The translations under genes were made by a program, and so were the position numbers. The notes below the pieces were generated by a model. That model worked only from the letters and a program-made list of their open reading frames with translations, did not search any database and was not told where the DNA came from. A DNA stretch of 64,000 nt from Nocardia paucivorans NBRC 100373 (GTDB lineage: Bacteria; Actinomycetota; Actinomycetes; Mycobacteriales; Mycobacteriaceae), in assembly GCF_000308675.1 (NCBI RefSeq), contig NZ_BAGE01000018.1, positions 62,001 through 126,000 on the forward strand. The letters run 5' to 3'. Shown in pieces: positions 30,198-38,846 of the stretch (positions within the stretch are counted from its first letter, which is position 1; the number at the start of each line of letters is the position of its first letter).

Positions 30198-30232
30198 GGG
30201 CTCAAGTCTGCCGGCCCGAGGTGAAGCGAGTT

Positions 30233-30252
30233 GCATTCATGCGCATTCACGC
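30233..30252. promoter_or_regulatory. Tandem decamer repeat in the divergent ecf/CDF promoter
   Basis: GCATTCATGC (30233-30242) is followed at once by GCATTCACGC (30243-30252). The central ATGCGCAT (30239-30246) is palindromic. The pair lies in the 68-base gap between the ECF gene start (30197) and the CDF exporter start (30266), so a regulator bound here could control both. A metal-responsive regulator is a guess based on the CDF neighbour. Confidence 0.5.
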
Positions 30253-30265
30253 ATAGTTTAGGCGG

Positions 30266-31174
30266 GTGGCACACGATCATTCGCACGGGATCAGGCCGGA
30301 GAGCGCGTCCGGGAAACATCTGGTTCGGCTCACGGCGGCACTGGCCATCGGCGTGGGCTTCCTGGTGGTGGAGCTCGTCGTGGCGATCGCGACCGGGTCG
30401 CTGGCGGTGCTCTCGGACGCCGCCCATATGTTGACCGATGTGGTCGGTGTGGCAATGGCGCTGTCGGCCATCATGCTGGCCCACAAGAGCCGACCCACCT
30501 ATACCCGTACCTTCGGCTATTACCGGGCCGAGGTGATCGCCGCGCTGGCCAATGCCGTCCTGCTGTTCGGGGTGGCCGGTTATGTGCTCGTCGAGGCGGT
30601 GGCCCGACTCGGTGATCCGCCGGTGGTGCCGGGGGTGCCGGTGCTGGTGGTCGGCGTGGTGGGATTGCTGGCGAACCTCGTCTCGATGCTCCTGCTGCGC
30701 GATGGGGCGCGGGAAAGCCTGAACGTGCGGGGTGCCTATCTCGAAGTGCTCGCCGACGCGGTCGGCTCGTTCGGTGTGTTGCTGTCGGCGGTGCTCACCT
30801 TGACCATCGGTCTGCACTACGCGGATATCGTCATCGGCGTCGCCATCGGACTGTGGGTTCTGCCCCGAACCTACCTGTTGGCCAAGCGCTCGCTGCGCAT
30901 TCTCTTCCAGCACAGTCCGGAGGAGCTGGACGTCGAGCGGGTGGCCACCGAACTGGGTGCCATCGCGGGGGTCACCGATGTGCACGATCTGCACGTGTGG
31001 ACGTTGACCTCCGGTATGGAGGTGGCCTCCGCGCATATCACCGCCGAGAGCGCGGGCGCGGATGTGCTGCGCGCCGCCCAGCACATCCTGGCCGAACGTT
31101 TTCACATCCACCATGCCACCCTACAAGTGGAGACCCCCGACGCCGCGCGTCGGTGCGCGGAACTGTCCTGGTGA
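30266..31174 (+). CDS. Cation diffusion facilitator (CDF) metal exporter
   Basis: The 302-residue product has six membrane helices and starts at GTG 30266 with the His-rich MAHDHSHG. Metal-site residues are visible in helix 2 (VLSDAAHMLTDVVG, HxxxD-type) and helix 5 (YLEVLADAVGSFGV). The cytoplasmic C-terminal domain (about 210-300) has VTDVHDLHVWTLTSG and the His-rich FHIHHATLQVE, the CDF dimer domain. It should export Zn(II) or a similar divalent ion by proton exchange. The adjacent tandem repeat may be its operator. Confidence 0.92.
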   Translation: MAHDHSHGIRPESASGKHLVRLTAALAIGVGFLVVELVVAIATGSLAVLSDAAHMLTDVVGVAMALSAIMLAHKSRPTYTRTFGYYRAEVIAALANAVLLFGVAGYVLVEAVARLGDPPVVPGVPVLVVGVVGLLANLVSMLLLRDGARESLNVRGAYLEVLADAVGSFGVLLSAVLTLTIGLHYADIVIGVAIGLWVLPRTYLLAKRSLRILFQHSPEELDVERVATELGAIAGVTDVHDLHVWTLTSGMEVASAHITAESAGADVLRAAQHILAERFHIHHATLQVETPDAARRCAELSW

Positions 31175-31219
31175 GACCCCGATCGCGGGATCGACATATT
31201 CGGCCATAATGACGGGGTG

Positions 31220-32266
31220 ATGGTGGAGAATCCGGTGATCCGGGATTGGGATTTCCCGCGTGGGATCGCCAGCGTCGCACTCATGGTCGGATACGGAGTC
31301 GAACACGGTGCCACCGTCGCCGACCTGCTCGCAGGTACCGAACTGACCGAGGAACTGCTCCGTGGTCCGGACGCGCAGATCGACGCACATACCGAACTCG
31401 CGGTGGTCCGCAATCTGGTTCGGGCGCTACCCGACCGGCCCGCCATGGGCATCGAGGTGGGGCGCCGCTATCGGATCACCACCTTCGGAATCTTCGGGTT
31501 CGCCTGCGTGAGCAGCCCCACCCTCGCCGAGGCCATCGACTTCGCGCTGCGCTATCTGGATCTGAGTTTCACCTTCTGTCTGCCGGTGGCCCAGCTGCGG
31601 GACGGGGAATTCGTCGGCTGGATCCACGACGAGTCGGTGCCCGTGGATGTGCGGCAGTTCCTGGTCGAACGCGATGTGACGGCCATGCATCAGGTGATGA
31701 GCGATCTGCTCGGTCGGCATCTCGCCCTGACCCGGGCCGAATTCCGTTTCCCGGAACCGCCCTATGCGGACCGGATCGCCGAGGTCACCGTGGTCCGGCC
31801 GCGTTTCGGGCAGCCGCGCAATCTGGTGGCGCTCGACCCGGCCATCCTGGATCAGCCGTTACCGCAGGCCAATGAGCACACGCTCGCCATCTGCCTGGCC
31901 CAATGCCGGGATCTGGTGCATCGGCGCCGCGCCCGCACCGGTATCGCGGCCGAGGTGCGTGCTCGGCTGGTGCCACGCGGCGGCACCGCCCCACCGCCGA
32001 TCGATGTCGTCGCGGCCGATCTCAATATGAGCACCCGCACCTTGCGGCGTCATCTCGAGGCCGTCGGCACCGGATATCGGGCCCTGCTGGACGAGGTGCG
32101 CCAGGCCTTGGCCGAGGAAATGCTCACCACCACCCCACTGTCGGTGAGCGATGTCGCGATCCGGCTCGGTTACGCGGAGGCGTCGACCTTCATCTATGCG
32201 TTCAAACGGTGGACCGGTCGCACCCCCGCCGCCTACCGTCGGGCCCGCACCGGGCGGTACCAGTAG
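31220..32266 (+). CDS. AraC-family transcriptional regulator (arabinose-binding-like N-domain)
   Basis: The 348-residue regulator may start at ATG 31220 or at GTG 31217. The N-terminal domain (about 15-200) is of the PF12625 type (GVEHGATVADLLAGTELTEELL, then RALPDRPAMGIEVGRRYRITTFGIFGFA). The C-terminal AraC DNA-binding domain (about 255-345) holds two HTH units: VVAADLNMSTRTLRRHLEAVGTGYRALLDEVR and SVSDVAIRLGYAEASTFIYAFKRWTGRTPAAYR. Regulators of this type often control lipid or steroid catabolism genes. No obvious target stands next to it; it converges with the phosphoesterase gene. Confidence 0.92.
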   Translation: MVENPVIRDWDFPRGIASVALMVGYGVEHGATVADLLAGTELTEELLRGPDAQIDAHTELAVVRNLVRALPDRPAMGIEVGRRYRITTFGIFGFACVSSPTLAEAIDFALRYLDLSFTFCLPVAQLRDGEFVGWIHDESVPVDVRQFLVERDVTAMHQVMSDLLGRHLALTRAEFRFPEPPYADRIAEVTVVRPRFGQPRNLVALDPAILDQPLPQANEHTLAICLAQCRDLVHRRRARTGIAAEVRARLVPRGGTAPPPIDVVAADLNMSTRTLRRHLEAVGTGYRALLDEVRQALAEEMLTTTPLSVSDVAIRLGYAEASTFIYAFKRWTGRTPAAYRRARTGRYQ

Positions 32267-32306
32267 TCGGGATATCCGGGGCGCGGCCAGAGCGTCCCGG
32301 ATGGGG

Positions 32307-33086
32307 CTAGTAGTTCGGCGTGCTGATCCAACCACCCATCGGTACGGTGCGGAAATGTGTGGTCAGGCGATGGTCGGCATCGATGATGTGCAGCGCGACC
32401 GCCGGTTCCGGCGCATAGTCCATGACCCGGTCGGGCGGCCCCAATTCCCAGACCCCGCCCAGCACCGACGCGGTACTGGGCCCCACCAGCAGCGGGCGCC
32501 CGGCGAAAACGCTGATCGCCGCCGAGTGGGCGTGACCGGTGAGCACACCGATGATCCGCTCCTCGTCGGCGATCATCTCGGCCAGGTGTTCCGGTTCGGT
32601 CAGCGCGATATCGTCGACGATCGGGCTGTGCAGTCGTACCGGTGGATGGTGCAGAACCAGCAGTATCGGTTTGTCGGCGGGCGCCTCGCCGAGGACCTTG
32701 CCCAGCCAGCGGATGGTCTCGTCGGTCAGATGACCGCTCGCTCGGCCGGGGACGGTGGAATCCAGCAGTACCAGGGTCAGCTCACCCACTCGACGCACCT
32801 GGTTTATCGGTTCGTCGGAGGGGTGGACGCCCAACAGGATCTCGCGGAATGCGCTGCGCTCGTCGTGGTTGCCCGGAATGGGGAAGACCGGGATATCCGC
32901 CTGAAGCGCCATTCGGGCCTCGGCGTACTGCTCCGGCTGCCCGGAATCGGTGATATCGCCGGTCACCACGATGGCGTCGGGTTTGTGCCGCAGTTCCGCC
33001 AGATACGCCATTACCCGCTCGGCACGTTCGTAGTTACGGGTGCCGAGGTCGAAATGCGTATCGCTGACCTGAGCCACCAGGAGCAT
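32307..33086 (-). CDS. Calcineurin-like metallophosphoesterase (CpdA/Rv0805 type)
   Basis: The 259-residue enzyme has all metal-binding motifs of the class III cyclic nucleotide phosphodiesterase-like group: SDTHF (D..H), VVTGDITDSGQ (GD), PGNHDE (GNHD), LVLHHPPV and TGHAHS (GHxH). It could hydrolyse cAMP or another phosphodiester. A class III adenylate cyclase gene lies about 1.1 kb away, which makes a cAMP role attractive but unproven. ATG 33086 is the start. Confidence 0.9.
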   Translation of the reverse strand: MLLVAQVSDTHFDLGTRNYERAERVMAYLAELRHKPDAIVVTGDITDSGQPEQYAEARMALQADIPVFPIPGNHDERSAFREILLGVHPSDEPINQVRRVGELTLVLLDSTVPGRASGHLTDETIRWLGKVLGEAPADKPILLVLHHPPVRLHSPIVDDIALTEPEHLAEMIADEERIIGVLTGHAHSAAISVFAGRPLLVGPSTASVLGGVWELGPPDRVMDYAPEPAVALHIIDADHRLTTHFRTVPMGGWISTPNY

Positions 33087-33378
33087 GGTTCGCTCGCTTT
33101 CTCTGGAGATGGCCGAGGCCGCCGTATCGAGTTCGGCGACCGTGCCGCGCGGCGGGGATGTCCGCGGTGCGTCCGGATCGGGTGCCCGCGCCTCGTCCCC
33201 TCGGCGTATTCCGCGGATACCCGAGACGGACCGCGAACCGGAGCTCGATCGAGGAGCACGCTTACCAGGCTAGTTCCCCGATATACGGGCCGTCCGCAGG
33301 AGTTGCGCCATCGTTTCTCGACCGAGGTATGGGTCCACGGAGCCTCGGTCGCACCGCGCGGGCGTCACCGTTCATTGT

Positions 33379-34158
33379 TCATTCCGGGAGTGGGGCCGGT
33401 GGGAACGGGTCCCAGAACTCGGGGTCGGGCGGCGCCTCGAGAGCGAGTCGGTCGTTCGGGCGCCAGTCGGCGGTGAGGTCGAGTCGCCACGAGTGCAGGC
33501 GGGTACGGGACTGCGTGCCGGACCTGTCGAACAGCGGATCCCCCAGGATCGGGTAACCGATCCAGGCCAGGTGGACGCGGATCTGATGCCGGCGGCCGGT
33601 GATCGGGTACAGGGCGAGCGCGGCGTGTTCGTCGTATCTGGCGATTGTGGTGAAATCGGTACGGGACGGATAGTTCTTGCTCGGTAGCAGATCGGTCTCG
33701 GCCACGAACCAGCGGTTGCCGTCCCGTCGGATATGTTCGCGCGGCGCGGCGATACGGACCCGGTTCTTCCGACCCACGCTCAACGGGAGATCTATTACCC
33801 CGGTGTCCGGGAGAGGATGGGGCGCGGAGACCACGGCCAAATAGCTCTTACGCGCCGTCTGTTTGTTGAATTGTCTGGTCAATTGCCCGTGCGCGCGCAG
33901 ATCCTTGGCGAGCAGCACCAGGCCCGAGGTGACCTTGTCTATTCGGTGCACCGGATAGAGGGTTTCGCCGGCCTCCTGGGCGGCCCGCACGATATCGGTA
34001 TCGTGCCGTTCCCCGATGACGGAGATCCCGGCGGGTTTGTTCAACGCCAACACCGCCTCGTCCTCGTCGAGGAGACAGCGGGCACGCAGGTCCGGCCAAT
34101 CGATATCCACCGCATGAGCGTAGGGCTCCGCCGGTGGCCCCGAGAGCGGTGACTCCAT
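33379..34158 (-). CDS. RluA-family RNA pseudouridine synthase
   Basis: The 259-residue protein converts specific uridines in rRNA or tRNA to pseudouridine. It has VLALNKPAGISVIG, the catalytic motif YPVHRIDKVTSGLVLLAKD with the nucleophilic Asp, KSYLAVV, the YPITGRRHQIRVHLAWIGYPILGDPLF block, and no S4 domain at the N-terminus. The set fits RluA/TruC-like enzymes. The RNA site is not predictable by eye. It stands alone between two short intergenic gaps. Confidence 0.92.
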   Translation of the reverse strand: MESPLSGPPAEPYAHAVDIDWPDLRARCLLDEDEAVLALNKPAGISVIGERHDTDIVRAAQEAGETLYPVHRIDKVTSGLVLLAKDLRAHGQLTRQFNKQTARKSYLAVVSAPHPLPDTGVIDLPLSVGRKNRVRIAAPREHIRRDGNRWFVAETDLLPSKNYPSRTDFTTIARYDEHAALALYPITGRRHQIRVHLAWIGYPILGDPLFDRSGTQSRTRLHSWRLDLTADWRPNDRLALEAPPDPEFWDPFPPAPLPE

Positions 34159-34202
34159 CGGGCGGCCGTCCAGGGACGCCGGTGCTCGGGCGCGTCCCGG
34201 AT

Positions 34203-35201
34203 CTACTCGTTGCGGCGGAGCAGATGTGGGCGCAGTCGGTTGAATCCGCGCACCCGTACACTGCGCAGATGCCGGATGGTGAATTCGGGCTCATCCGCCA
34301 GCTCGGCTGCGGCGCCGTCGTCGACCAGGATGGTGCCCGGCCGGGCCACACCGGTGAGTCGGGCGGCGATATTCACCACCGAGCCGTACAGGTCGCCGAA
34401 TCGTTGTAGGACCGGCCCGTAGGCCAGGGCGACCCGCAGCTCCGGGGTGGTGCCGACGGTCATGGTGGATTCCTGGATGGCCAGTGCGATCCGGGCGGCC
34501 TCGACAGCGGAATCGGCGGCGAACATCACCTCATCGCCGACATTCTTGATAACCCACCCGCCGTTCTCGGTGACAGCCGCCGTGGTGGTCGATTCGAATG
34601 CCTCCAACAGGGTCGCCAACTCGTCCGGGTGTAGATGGCGGGTGAGCCGGGTGTAGCCGACCATATCGGCGAAACCGACGGCCAATACCCGGGTGGAATC
34701 GGGGGTGGTGCCCTCGCCGTCGAGCGCTCGTGACAATGCCGCGTCCAGGTGTCGGCGCCAGGCGTAGGTGTGCAGATTGTCCAGAATCGTCAGCACCGAT
34801 TCGGTGGCGGTGCGGGCAACCTCGGCCGGATCTTCGTCCGGGTCGGCCGCGGCGACGCGGCGGCCGATCTCGTCGAGCACCAGATCCACCTGCCATTCCG
34901 CCAGCCGCGCCATGGCCTGGCCGATGGTGCGCGCGGTCGCCGCCTGTAGCCGAATATCGGAGGTGGCGAGGGCACCGAGATCGCGGAATTGGGTGAGAGC
35001 GGCGATATCGGCGTCGGTGTAGTTCGGCTCGGTCTCATCGGAACTTGCCGGGAAACCGAGCGCCACCCATAGCCGTCGCGTTACTTCCGGTGCGACACCG
35101 GCGCGTTCGGCCACTTCGAGCCGACTGTATCGACGGGTGCCTGCGAGCAGGCACGCCTCGACCACCGCTTGCACCTGCCGGGAGATATCACGTGACGCCA
35201 T
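34203..35201 (-). CDS. Class III adenylate cyclase with N-terminal regulatory domain
   Basis: From ATG 35201 the product is 332 residues (ATG 35213 is also possible). Residues 1-150 form a helical regulatory domain (YSRLEVAERAGVAPEVTRRLWVALGFP, then TSDIRLQAATARTIGQAMARLAEWQVD) of the kind found in the pH-responsive Rv1264 and in Rv2212. The cyclase domain (about 160-332) keeps the metal Asp in VGFADMVGYTRL, the Lys of WVIKNVGDEVMF that reads adenine, the second metal Asp in the same segment, FGDLYGSVVN and the Asn/Arg of NIAARLTG. It should be active, making cAMP in the cytoplasm. Confidence 0.92.
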   Translation of the reverse strand: MASRDISRQVQAVVEACLLAGTRRYSRLEVAERAGVAPEVTRRLWVALGFPASSDETEPNYTDADIAALTQFRDLGALATSDIRLQAATARTIGQAMARLAEWQVDLVLDEIGRRVAAADPDEDPAEVARTATESVLTILDNLHTYAWRRHLDAALSRALDGEGTTPDSTRVLAVGFADMVGYTRLTRHLHPDELATLLEAFESTTTAAVTENGGWVIKNVGDEVMFAADSAVEAARIALAIQESTMTVGTTPELRVALAYGPVLQRFGDLYGSVVNIAARLTGVARPGTILVDDGAAAELADEPEFTIRHLRSVRVRGFNRLRPHLLRRNE

Positions 35202-35538
35202 GCTCGCCACCATACGGCCGGAACCGAGGGGGACGAGACCACTTTCCGTGTTCGGCAGCGATGGGCAGAGTCGGTTACCCACGCCGTGCGGCGCTTCCAG
35301 AGCGTGAGAGCCCTTACCGGTGTTGGAAAGCATCGAGAATCCAATACAGACAGGTGGACAGATCCGGCGGTAACAGGTGATGGTGCGGTTCGTATGGTGG
35401 GATTCGGGCTGGTGGCGTCGGTGAAATCGATGGGCTCCCGGAATATGGGGTCCACCCGGACCGCGTTTCTCCCTCACACATATGTCGAGAGAGCGGCGCC
35501 GCCCCACGGTTCACACCGGCCGCGGTGATGGGGCGCCG
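35202..35538. other. 337-base divergent intergenic region
   Basis: The region lies between the adenylate cyclase (minus strand) and the DUF1023 hydrolase (plus strand) and must contain both promoters. I see no further gene, no strong hairpin and no clear operator. Confidence 0.5.
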
Positions 35539-37194
35539 ATGAGCAATGGCGCGAACAAGGTCCTCGCTCAGGCCACCGACGCGTTGAAAGGGTTGAGTAC
35601 CAAGGCGGTCGCGGTGTGGCAGCGCGATATCGAACAAGGTGTGCTCCGTCCCGTGGTGCGCAGCGTTACCGAGACGACCCACGCCATCAGGCGCGCAGGT
35701 CCTGAGGTCGAGCGGGCCGGGGCGGGATTGTGGATGACAGAAGGCAGATGGGCCGGTATCGACGACGCCACTCGAGCCACTCAGTCGCTTTCGGGCGACG
35801 GTGGACGGCCACACTATCTCGGTCCGGTACTTCCGGAGGATCGGCCGATCACCGCCGACGAGCGTCGGCTCGCGGGCGAGTCGATCGACAAACTGAAGGA
35901 ACTCTTCGGCCCGAGAGCGAACCCGGGGTCGCTGGCAAGCCGGGTCGATCCGGATGAGGTTGTTGCCGCGGCGCGGGCCAGAGCCGCGCGAAACGCCCGG
36001 TGGTGGCATGCCCTGACCGATGACCAGCGGGCGGCGATGGTGCGGGTGCGCCCACATCTGATCGGTAATACCGACGGTGTTCCCTACGCTGTTCGAGACC
36101 GGGCGAACCGCCTGTCCATCACTCGGGATCTGGAGTGGTATCTGTATCGGCGTCAGTCCGGTGACCGGCGTGACAGCAGGCTCTCCGACGAGGAGAACGC
36201 CCATCTGAGCAATATCGTCAGCACCCGCGATCATCTCGAGACCATCGAGGATCGGGCCCGCGCGCTCGGTGCGAGCAATGTGCAATTGATGGCCTACAAC
36301 CCCCGGGCCTACGCCGGCAACGGCAGGGTGGCGGTTTCGATCGGCAATGCCGACGACGCCGAGATCGTCACCCGACAGGTCGGTGGTTTCGGAACGACAC
36401 TGCGCTCGTTGGAATACCGTTCGGACCTCATCACCAACGAATGGGAGATGACCACCCGCTATGCGGGACACAACCGCATTGCCTCGATCGTCGATATCGG
36501 CTATCACCATCCGACCGCCCTAGTGCCGCTCGAGCCCGCCAAACCGATATTCGCCGAGGTCGGCGGGTATGTGATATCGCGAGATGTCACGAGCTTCAAC
36601 GCGACTCGTGAGGCATGGGCGCACCTCGACGACAGCGTGGCGCCGCCGCAGCTGCGTAATCTCGTGGGGCACAGCTACGGTTCGACCGCAGTGTGTTACG
36701 CCGGAGCGGAAGCCCGGCTGGCCGGGGAAATCGATCAGATCAGTCTGTCCGGTTCTCCCGGTGCCGGGCCGCTCAACAACGCGGCCGATTTCGGTATCGG
36801 CCGGGAGAACGTCTATGTTTTCTCCTCCTGCCGCGACCCGATCTCCGCGCTCGGCGCGGAAACACCGGCCGGACAGGGCCGTTTTCTGGGCACCGGCCTC
36901 GGTATCGATCCCGCGAACGCGCATTTCCAGGCGGTCCGGGTCGCCGCCGAACCACCGGTCACCAAGGAATTCGCCAGTAAGATGCGAGTTCATCAGGGCT
37001 ATAATGCCTTCGCCGACCCACAGAACCGGGAACCGACCGAAGCCCTGCACAATATGGCGCTGGTCAACTCCGGGCGCGCGGGCGAGGTGATGCGGGTGGA
37101 ACACCGACCCGCTGTCGAGACCCCCGCGCTACGGCACCGTATCGGAACACCGCTGGTGGATCCGGAGCAGGCGCGTATCGCCGGAAACGCGTAG
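35539..37194 (+). CDS. Large alpha/beta hydrolase of the DUF1023 family
   Basis: The 551-residue product starts at ATG 35539. The N-terminal 190 residues are helical and polar and include repeated Arg/Ala-rich segments (VVAAARARAARNARWWHALTDDQRAAMV), resembling the long helical parts of WXG-like or toxin-associated proteins. The C-terminal part is a DUF1023 alpha/beta hydrolase: RIASIVDIGYHHPTAL, the nucleophile motif LVGHSYGSTAVCYA, LSGSPGAGPL and a late VHQGYNAFADP. There is no signal peptide. Many actinobacterial DUF1023 proteins have a similar helical N-part; the substrate is unknown. Confidence 0.8.
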   Translation: MSNGANKVLAQATDALKGLSTKAVAVWQRDIEQGVLRPVVRSVTETTHAIRRAGPEVERAGAGLWMTEGRWAGIDDATRATQSLSGDGGRPHYLGPVLPEDRPITADERRLAGESIDKLKELFGPRANPGSLASRVDPDEVVAAARARAARNARWWHALTDDQRAAMVRVRPHLIGNTDGVPYAVRDRANRLSITRDLEWYLYRRQSGDRRDSRLSDEENAHLSNIVSTRDHLETIEDRARALGASNVQLMAYNPRAYAGNGRVAVSIGNADDAEIVTRQVGGFGTTLRSLEYRSDLITNEWEMTTRYAGHNRIASIVDIGYHHPTALVPLEPAKPIFAEVGGYVISRDVTSFNATREAWAHLDDSVAPPQLRNLVGHSYGSTAVCYAGAEARLAGEIDQISLSGSPGAGPLNNAADFGIGRENVYVFSSCRDPISALGAETPAGQGRFLGTGLGIDPANAHFQAVRVAAEPPVTKEFASKMRVHQGYNAFADPQNREPTEALHNMALVNSGRAGEVMRVEHRPAVETPALRHRIGTPLVDPEQARIAGNA

Positions 37195-37236
37195 CCAACC
37201 GGGCACCGGTGCGGGTTCGTTGTGCCCCGGCCGCGA

Positions 37237-38091
37237 TTACACCCGGCCGTGTGCACGCAGGATCCGGATGGCGTCCAGGGTGGCCAGACCACGCCATTCG
37301 ACGGTTTGGGCGGGGGAGTAGTGCAGGAAGTGAAAATCCCAGCCGCCGTCGTCCAATTGCTCGCGTTCGAGCCGGTCCAGGTCGGCGGCGATCGTCTCGT
37401 CGTCGAACAGGGCCCGGCTCGGCGCCCCCGGATGGGGCGACAGCGTGAGCGGGTCGAGGTGTTCGTTCTCGATTCCACCCGCGACGGCCACCGTGCCGTC
37501 GGCGCGGATCGTGGAGCGGAAGCGTTCGACGGCGGCCGCGGCGCGAGCCGGGTCGGGTACGGCGTCGAGGAATTGCAGGGCGAACTTGACGGTGTAACCG
37601 GCGGGGCGGTCGATATCGTCGATCCGGTTCCAACACCAGGCGGTGGCCTTGTCGAGCCACGGGTGCCGCACGCCGAGCCGCCACAGTCCGGCCGCGAGCG
37701 CGTAGGTGAGGAAGCCCGCCTCCCTATCGGGCTTCATCCATGGAGCGTGCGGATGGCCGTCCGCCGACGGCAGTACCGTCGGCACTCCACCATCCGGGTG
37801 CGCAATGGTGGCGATCCAGTCGGCCACCTCGGTGACCATAGGGTTTCGACCGGCATTCACCTCGGCGAGCACCTCGAGTGCGGCCAGTGCCGCCGCCGGT
37901 TGGCTGCCGGGGCACCGAACATCGGGCTCCAGCGCGTGACCGAATCCGCCGTCGGCGTTGCGATAGGCCCGTAGCGCCGTCAGTACGGGTTCGTGGGGTC
38001 CGTCGTCGAGGAGGACGGTAAGCCGATGTCGTTCCAGGACGCGGGCAGTGGATTCGATGAACTGTCGGGCCGCGGTCAGGTCGATGCTCAT
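37237..38091 (-). CDS. Alpha/alpha-toroid (terpenoid cyclase-like) protein
   Basis: The 284-residue protein is built of repeated helix pairs with the QW-like or prenyltransferase-like turns NADGGFGHALEPDVR, HPDGGVPTVLP, LDDGGWDFHFLHYSPAQTVEW. This places it in the six-hairpin/toroid superfamily that includes terpene cyclases, prenyltransferase beta subunits and complement-like domains. The catalytic DxDD of class II cyclases is absent, so cyclase activity is unlikely. It follows the AraC gene by 9 bases on the same strand, so the two are probably one transcript. Function unknown. Confidence 0.7.
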   Translation of the reverse strand: MSIDLTAARQFIESTARVLERHRLTVLLDDGPHEPVLTALRAYRNADGGFGHALEPDVRCPGSQPAAALAALEVLAEVNAGRNPMVTEVADWIATIAHPDGGVPTVLPSADGHPHAPWMKPDREAGFLTYALAAGLWRLGVRHPWLDKATAWCWNRIDDIDRPAGYTVKFALQFLDAVPDPARAAAAVERFRSTIRADGTVAVAGGIENEHLDPLTLSPHPGAPSRALFDDETIAADLDRLEREQLDDGGWDFHFLHYSPAQTVEWRGLATLDAIRILRAHGRV

Positions 38092-38100
38092 GTCCGAAGG

Positions 38101-38808
38101 CTAGGCAGCCGTGAGCCTGGCGTCTTCCAGAAATCGGACCGGGGTGAGTCCGGTGAGCCGGCGCACCTCATCGGTCATATGCGCCTGGCCTGCGTAGCCC
38201 GCCGCATACGCGCGCTCGGCGAGCGTGCCCTCGGGGGAAGCGATGAGCCTGCGCAGACGGGCGACCCGGGCCAGGAACTTGGGGCCGTATCCGACGGCCG
38301 CGGTGACTCGCCGGTTGAGGTGTCGTTCGCTGACTCCGAGATCGCGTGCGACACCGGCCACCCGGGCGTCGGGTAGGGCCAGTCGGCGTATCGCGGCGCC
38401 GATGAGCGGGTCCGGTTCGGCTCTCCGCTGTAGTACCGCCTCGGTCAACAGCCGAAGTCGCACGGTGGGGTCCGCGGTCGCAGGGTCGTCGGACCAGTTC
38501 GCCACCGACGGCCAGAGCGAGGACAGCGGCACTTGTCGATCCCGCACCTCGTCGGCGGGTATGCCCAGGACGGCGCCCGCGGCTCCGGTGCGGAGCCGGA
38601 TCCCGGCGGCCGACGCGCCCACCGTCTCCCACACCATCGGCCCGGTATCGGCTCCGACGACGAGGAGGCGCTCGCCGAGCCAGAGCAGGTCGACGCATCC
38701 ATCCGGGATGACGCGCCGCGTGCCGGCCACGAGCGCGTCATCCTGCCATACGCACGCCACCACCGGTTCGAGTCCGGCCGGTGGGCGGTACTCGCGGTAT
38801 GCGCTCAT
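38101..38808 (-). CDS. AraC-family regulator
   Basis: The 235-residue protein (ATG 38808, MSAYREYRPPAGL) has an N-terminal sensing domain with VIPDGCVDLLWLGERLLVVGADTGP and GIRLRTGAAGAVLGIPADEVRD, the DUF6597-like pattern frequent in this AraC group. A C-terminal double HTH (VAGVARDLGVSERHLNRRVTAAVGYGPKFLARVARLRR, then ERAYAAGYAGQAHMTDEVRRLTGLTP) follows. It lies directly upstream of the toroid protein gene, which is its most likely target together with itself. Confidence 0.9.
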   Translation of the reverse strand: MSAYREYRPPAGLEPVVACVWQDDALVAGTRRVIPDGCVDLLWLGERLLVVGADTGPMVWETVGASAAGIRLRTGAAGAVLGIPADEVRDRQVPLSSLWPSVANWSDDPATADPTVRLRLLTEAVLQRRAEPDPLIGAAIRRLALPDARVAGVARDLGVSERHLNRRVTAAVGYGPKFLARVARLRRLIASPEGTLAERAYAAGYAGQAHMTDEVRRLTGLTPVRFLEDARLTAA

Positions 38809-38846
38809 GCGGGGCACCATAGCCGGGGGTACGGACAGAGTTTTCG

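Noticed and set aside
37237..38091. Terpene cyclase
   Set aside because: The toroid repeats are present but the DxDD class II motif is absent.
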